Shown: positions 6,383 through 7,040 of the stretch, one piece after another
Numbering within the stretch: the stretch's first letter is position 1
Layout: each line of letters begins with the position of its first letter
NCBI GenBank assembly: GCA_947165795.1
Contig: CAMVBP010000107.1
Location: 1 to 7,040, forward strand
DNA: 7,040 nucleotides
Origin: an uncultured Treponema sp.
GTDB lineage: Bacteria; Spirochaetota; Spirochaetia; Treponematales; Treponemataceae
Direction of reading: 5' to 3'
The notes under the pieces: model-generated
What the model was told of the DNA's origin: nothing
The model's input: the letters and a program-made list of their open reading frames with translations, nothing else
Database searches by the model: none
Translations under genes and position numbers: made by a program

Positions 6383-7040
6383 ATGTATCGTTTATATGTT
6401 GAACGCCGCCCAGGCTTTGAAAACGAGGCGCGCCGTTATCTTTCAGAAATCAATAGTTTTTTGGGAATTGCCGGAGTAAAAGCAGTTCGTTATTTCAACC
6501 GCTATGATATTGAAAATGTAAGTGATGAAGTTGCAAAAATTGCGGCAACACGCATTTTCTCTGAGCCACAGAGCGATTTTGTATTTACAGAAAAGCTTCC
6601 TGAACACAGCGGCCGCGAAATTATCTGGGAATTTTTACCTGGACAGTACGACCAGCGTGCTGACTCTGCCGAGCAGTGTCTTTCTTTGCTTCGCGCAGGT
6701 CTTAAAGGAGTAAAAACTCTTACTGAACCTCCTGTTGTACGTTGTGCAAAAATCGTTGTTCTTGAAGGCAATGTAACAGACGAAGAAATCAAAAAAATCC
6801 AGAACTATCTTATCAACCCTGTTGATTCACGTCTTACAGATGATACAAAACCAGAAACATTAAAGATGCATTCAGAAGAGCCTGCAGACATTCCAGTTGT
6901 TGAAGGCTTTATCAAAATGAATGATGAAGAAATTGAAGCATACCGCAACAAGATGGGTCTTGCTATGGATCATGCTGATATTCTCTTCCTTCAGGATTAT
7001 TTTAAGGGCGAAGGCCGCGACCCTGTTGAAACAGAAATCC
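6383..7040 (+). CDS. purL: Phosphoribosylformylglycinamidine synthase, clade II, N-terminal part (runs off window)
   Basis: The first 219 codons of FGAM synthase. The enzyme converts FGAR to FGAM using ATP and glutamine-derived ammonia, the fourth step of de novo purine synthesis in the cytoplasm. The N-terminal block MYRLYVERRPGF, NRYDIENV (39-46), the strongly conserved FLPGQYDQRADSAEQC (84-99) and YLINPVDSR (142-150) fit the PurS-like N-terminal domain. MGLAMDHADILFLQDYF (191-207) and GRDPVETEI (211-219) match the linker just before the first ATP-binding synthase domain, which lies outside the window. The pattern is that of the roughly 1,200-residue single-chain clade II form seen in Firmicutes, Bacteroidetes and spirochaetes, not the small PurL/PurQ/PurS type. 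ATG 6383 is the only plausible start: an in-frame TGA lies 12 nt upstream (6368-6370), and the family begins at about this residue. There is no Shine-Dalgarno sequence. Confidence 0.93.
   Translation, partial: MYRLYVERRPGFENEARRYLSEINSFLGIAGVKAVRYFNRYDIENVSDEVAKIAATRIFSEPQSDFVFTEKLPEHSGREIIWEFLPGQYDQRADSAEQCLSLLRAGLKGVKTLTEPPVVRCAKIVVLEGNVTDEEIKKIQNYLINPVDSRLTDDTKPETLKMHSEEPADIPVVEGFIKMNDEEIEAYRNKMGLAMDHADILFLQDYFKGEGRDPVETEI

Noticed and set aside
6502..6792. Minus-strand 96-aa open frame
   Set aside because: It is antisense to purL, whose protein motifs are unmistakable, and it has no recognisable content.

Overview
The window reads as chromosomal DNA from a host-associated spirochaete of the Treponema type (inference). 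The reasons are: moderately AT-rich DNA; two adjacent large lipoprotein genes built from parallel beta-helix coils, of the kind common in gut, rumen and oral treponemes; a loosely conserved lipobox; a clade II (single long chain) PurL; and two promoters with TATAAT placed so close to the gene that the transcript has little or no leader. No mobile element, tRNA, rRNA or CRISPR array was seen.

Layout, in transcription order. From about 6250 leftwards everything is on the minus strand. A DUF1361 membrane protein (5506-6246) comes first. After a 98-bp gap with its own promoter (TTGCTA-N17-TATAAT) comes a lipoprotein operon. Lipoprotein A (2786-5407, about 873 aa) has an N-terminal region of Ig-like strands, one short beta-helix and a C-terminal beta domain. 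Lipoprotein B (1-2775, at least 925 aa) starts 10 bp after A ends and runs off the left edge. It has an N-terminal beta-rich region and then two consecutive beta-helix modules rich in GGGI(Y/W) turns that resemble chlamydial Pmp repeats. B was found by direct translation; its frame is open for all 925 codons.

To the right, purL (6383 to beyond 7040, plus strand) diverges from the DUF1361 gene across a 136-bp intergenic region. This holds candidate promoters for both directions and a phased 11-bp direct repeat.

How the genes relate: A and B are probably co-transcribed and translationally coupled. Both should be exported and lipid-anchored, plausibly at the cell surface as adhesins or envelope structures (inference; no enzymatic motif was seen). 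PurL is a housekeeping enzyme of purine synthesis and looks unrelated. Together the genes cover nearly all the window. The only gaps are 2776-2785, 5408-5505 and 6247-6382, none above 300 bases.
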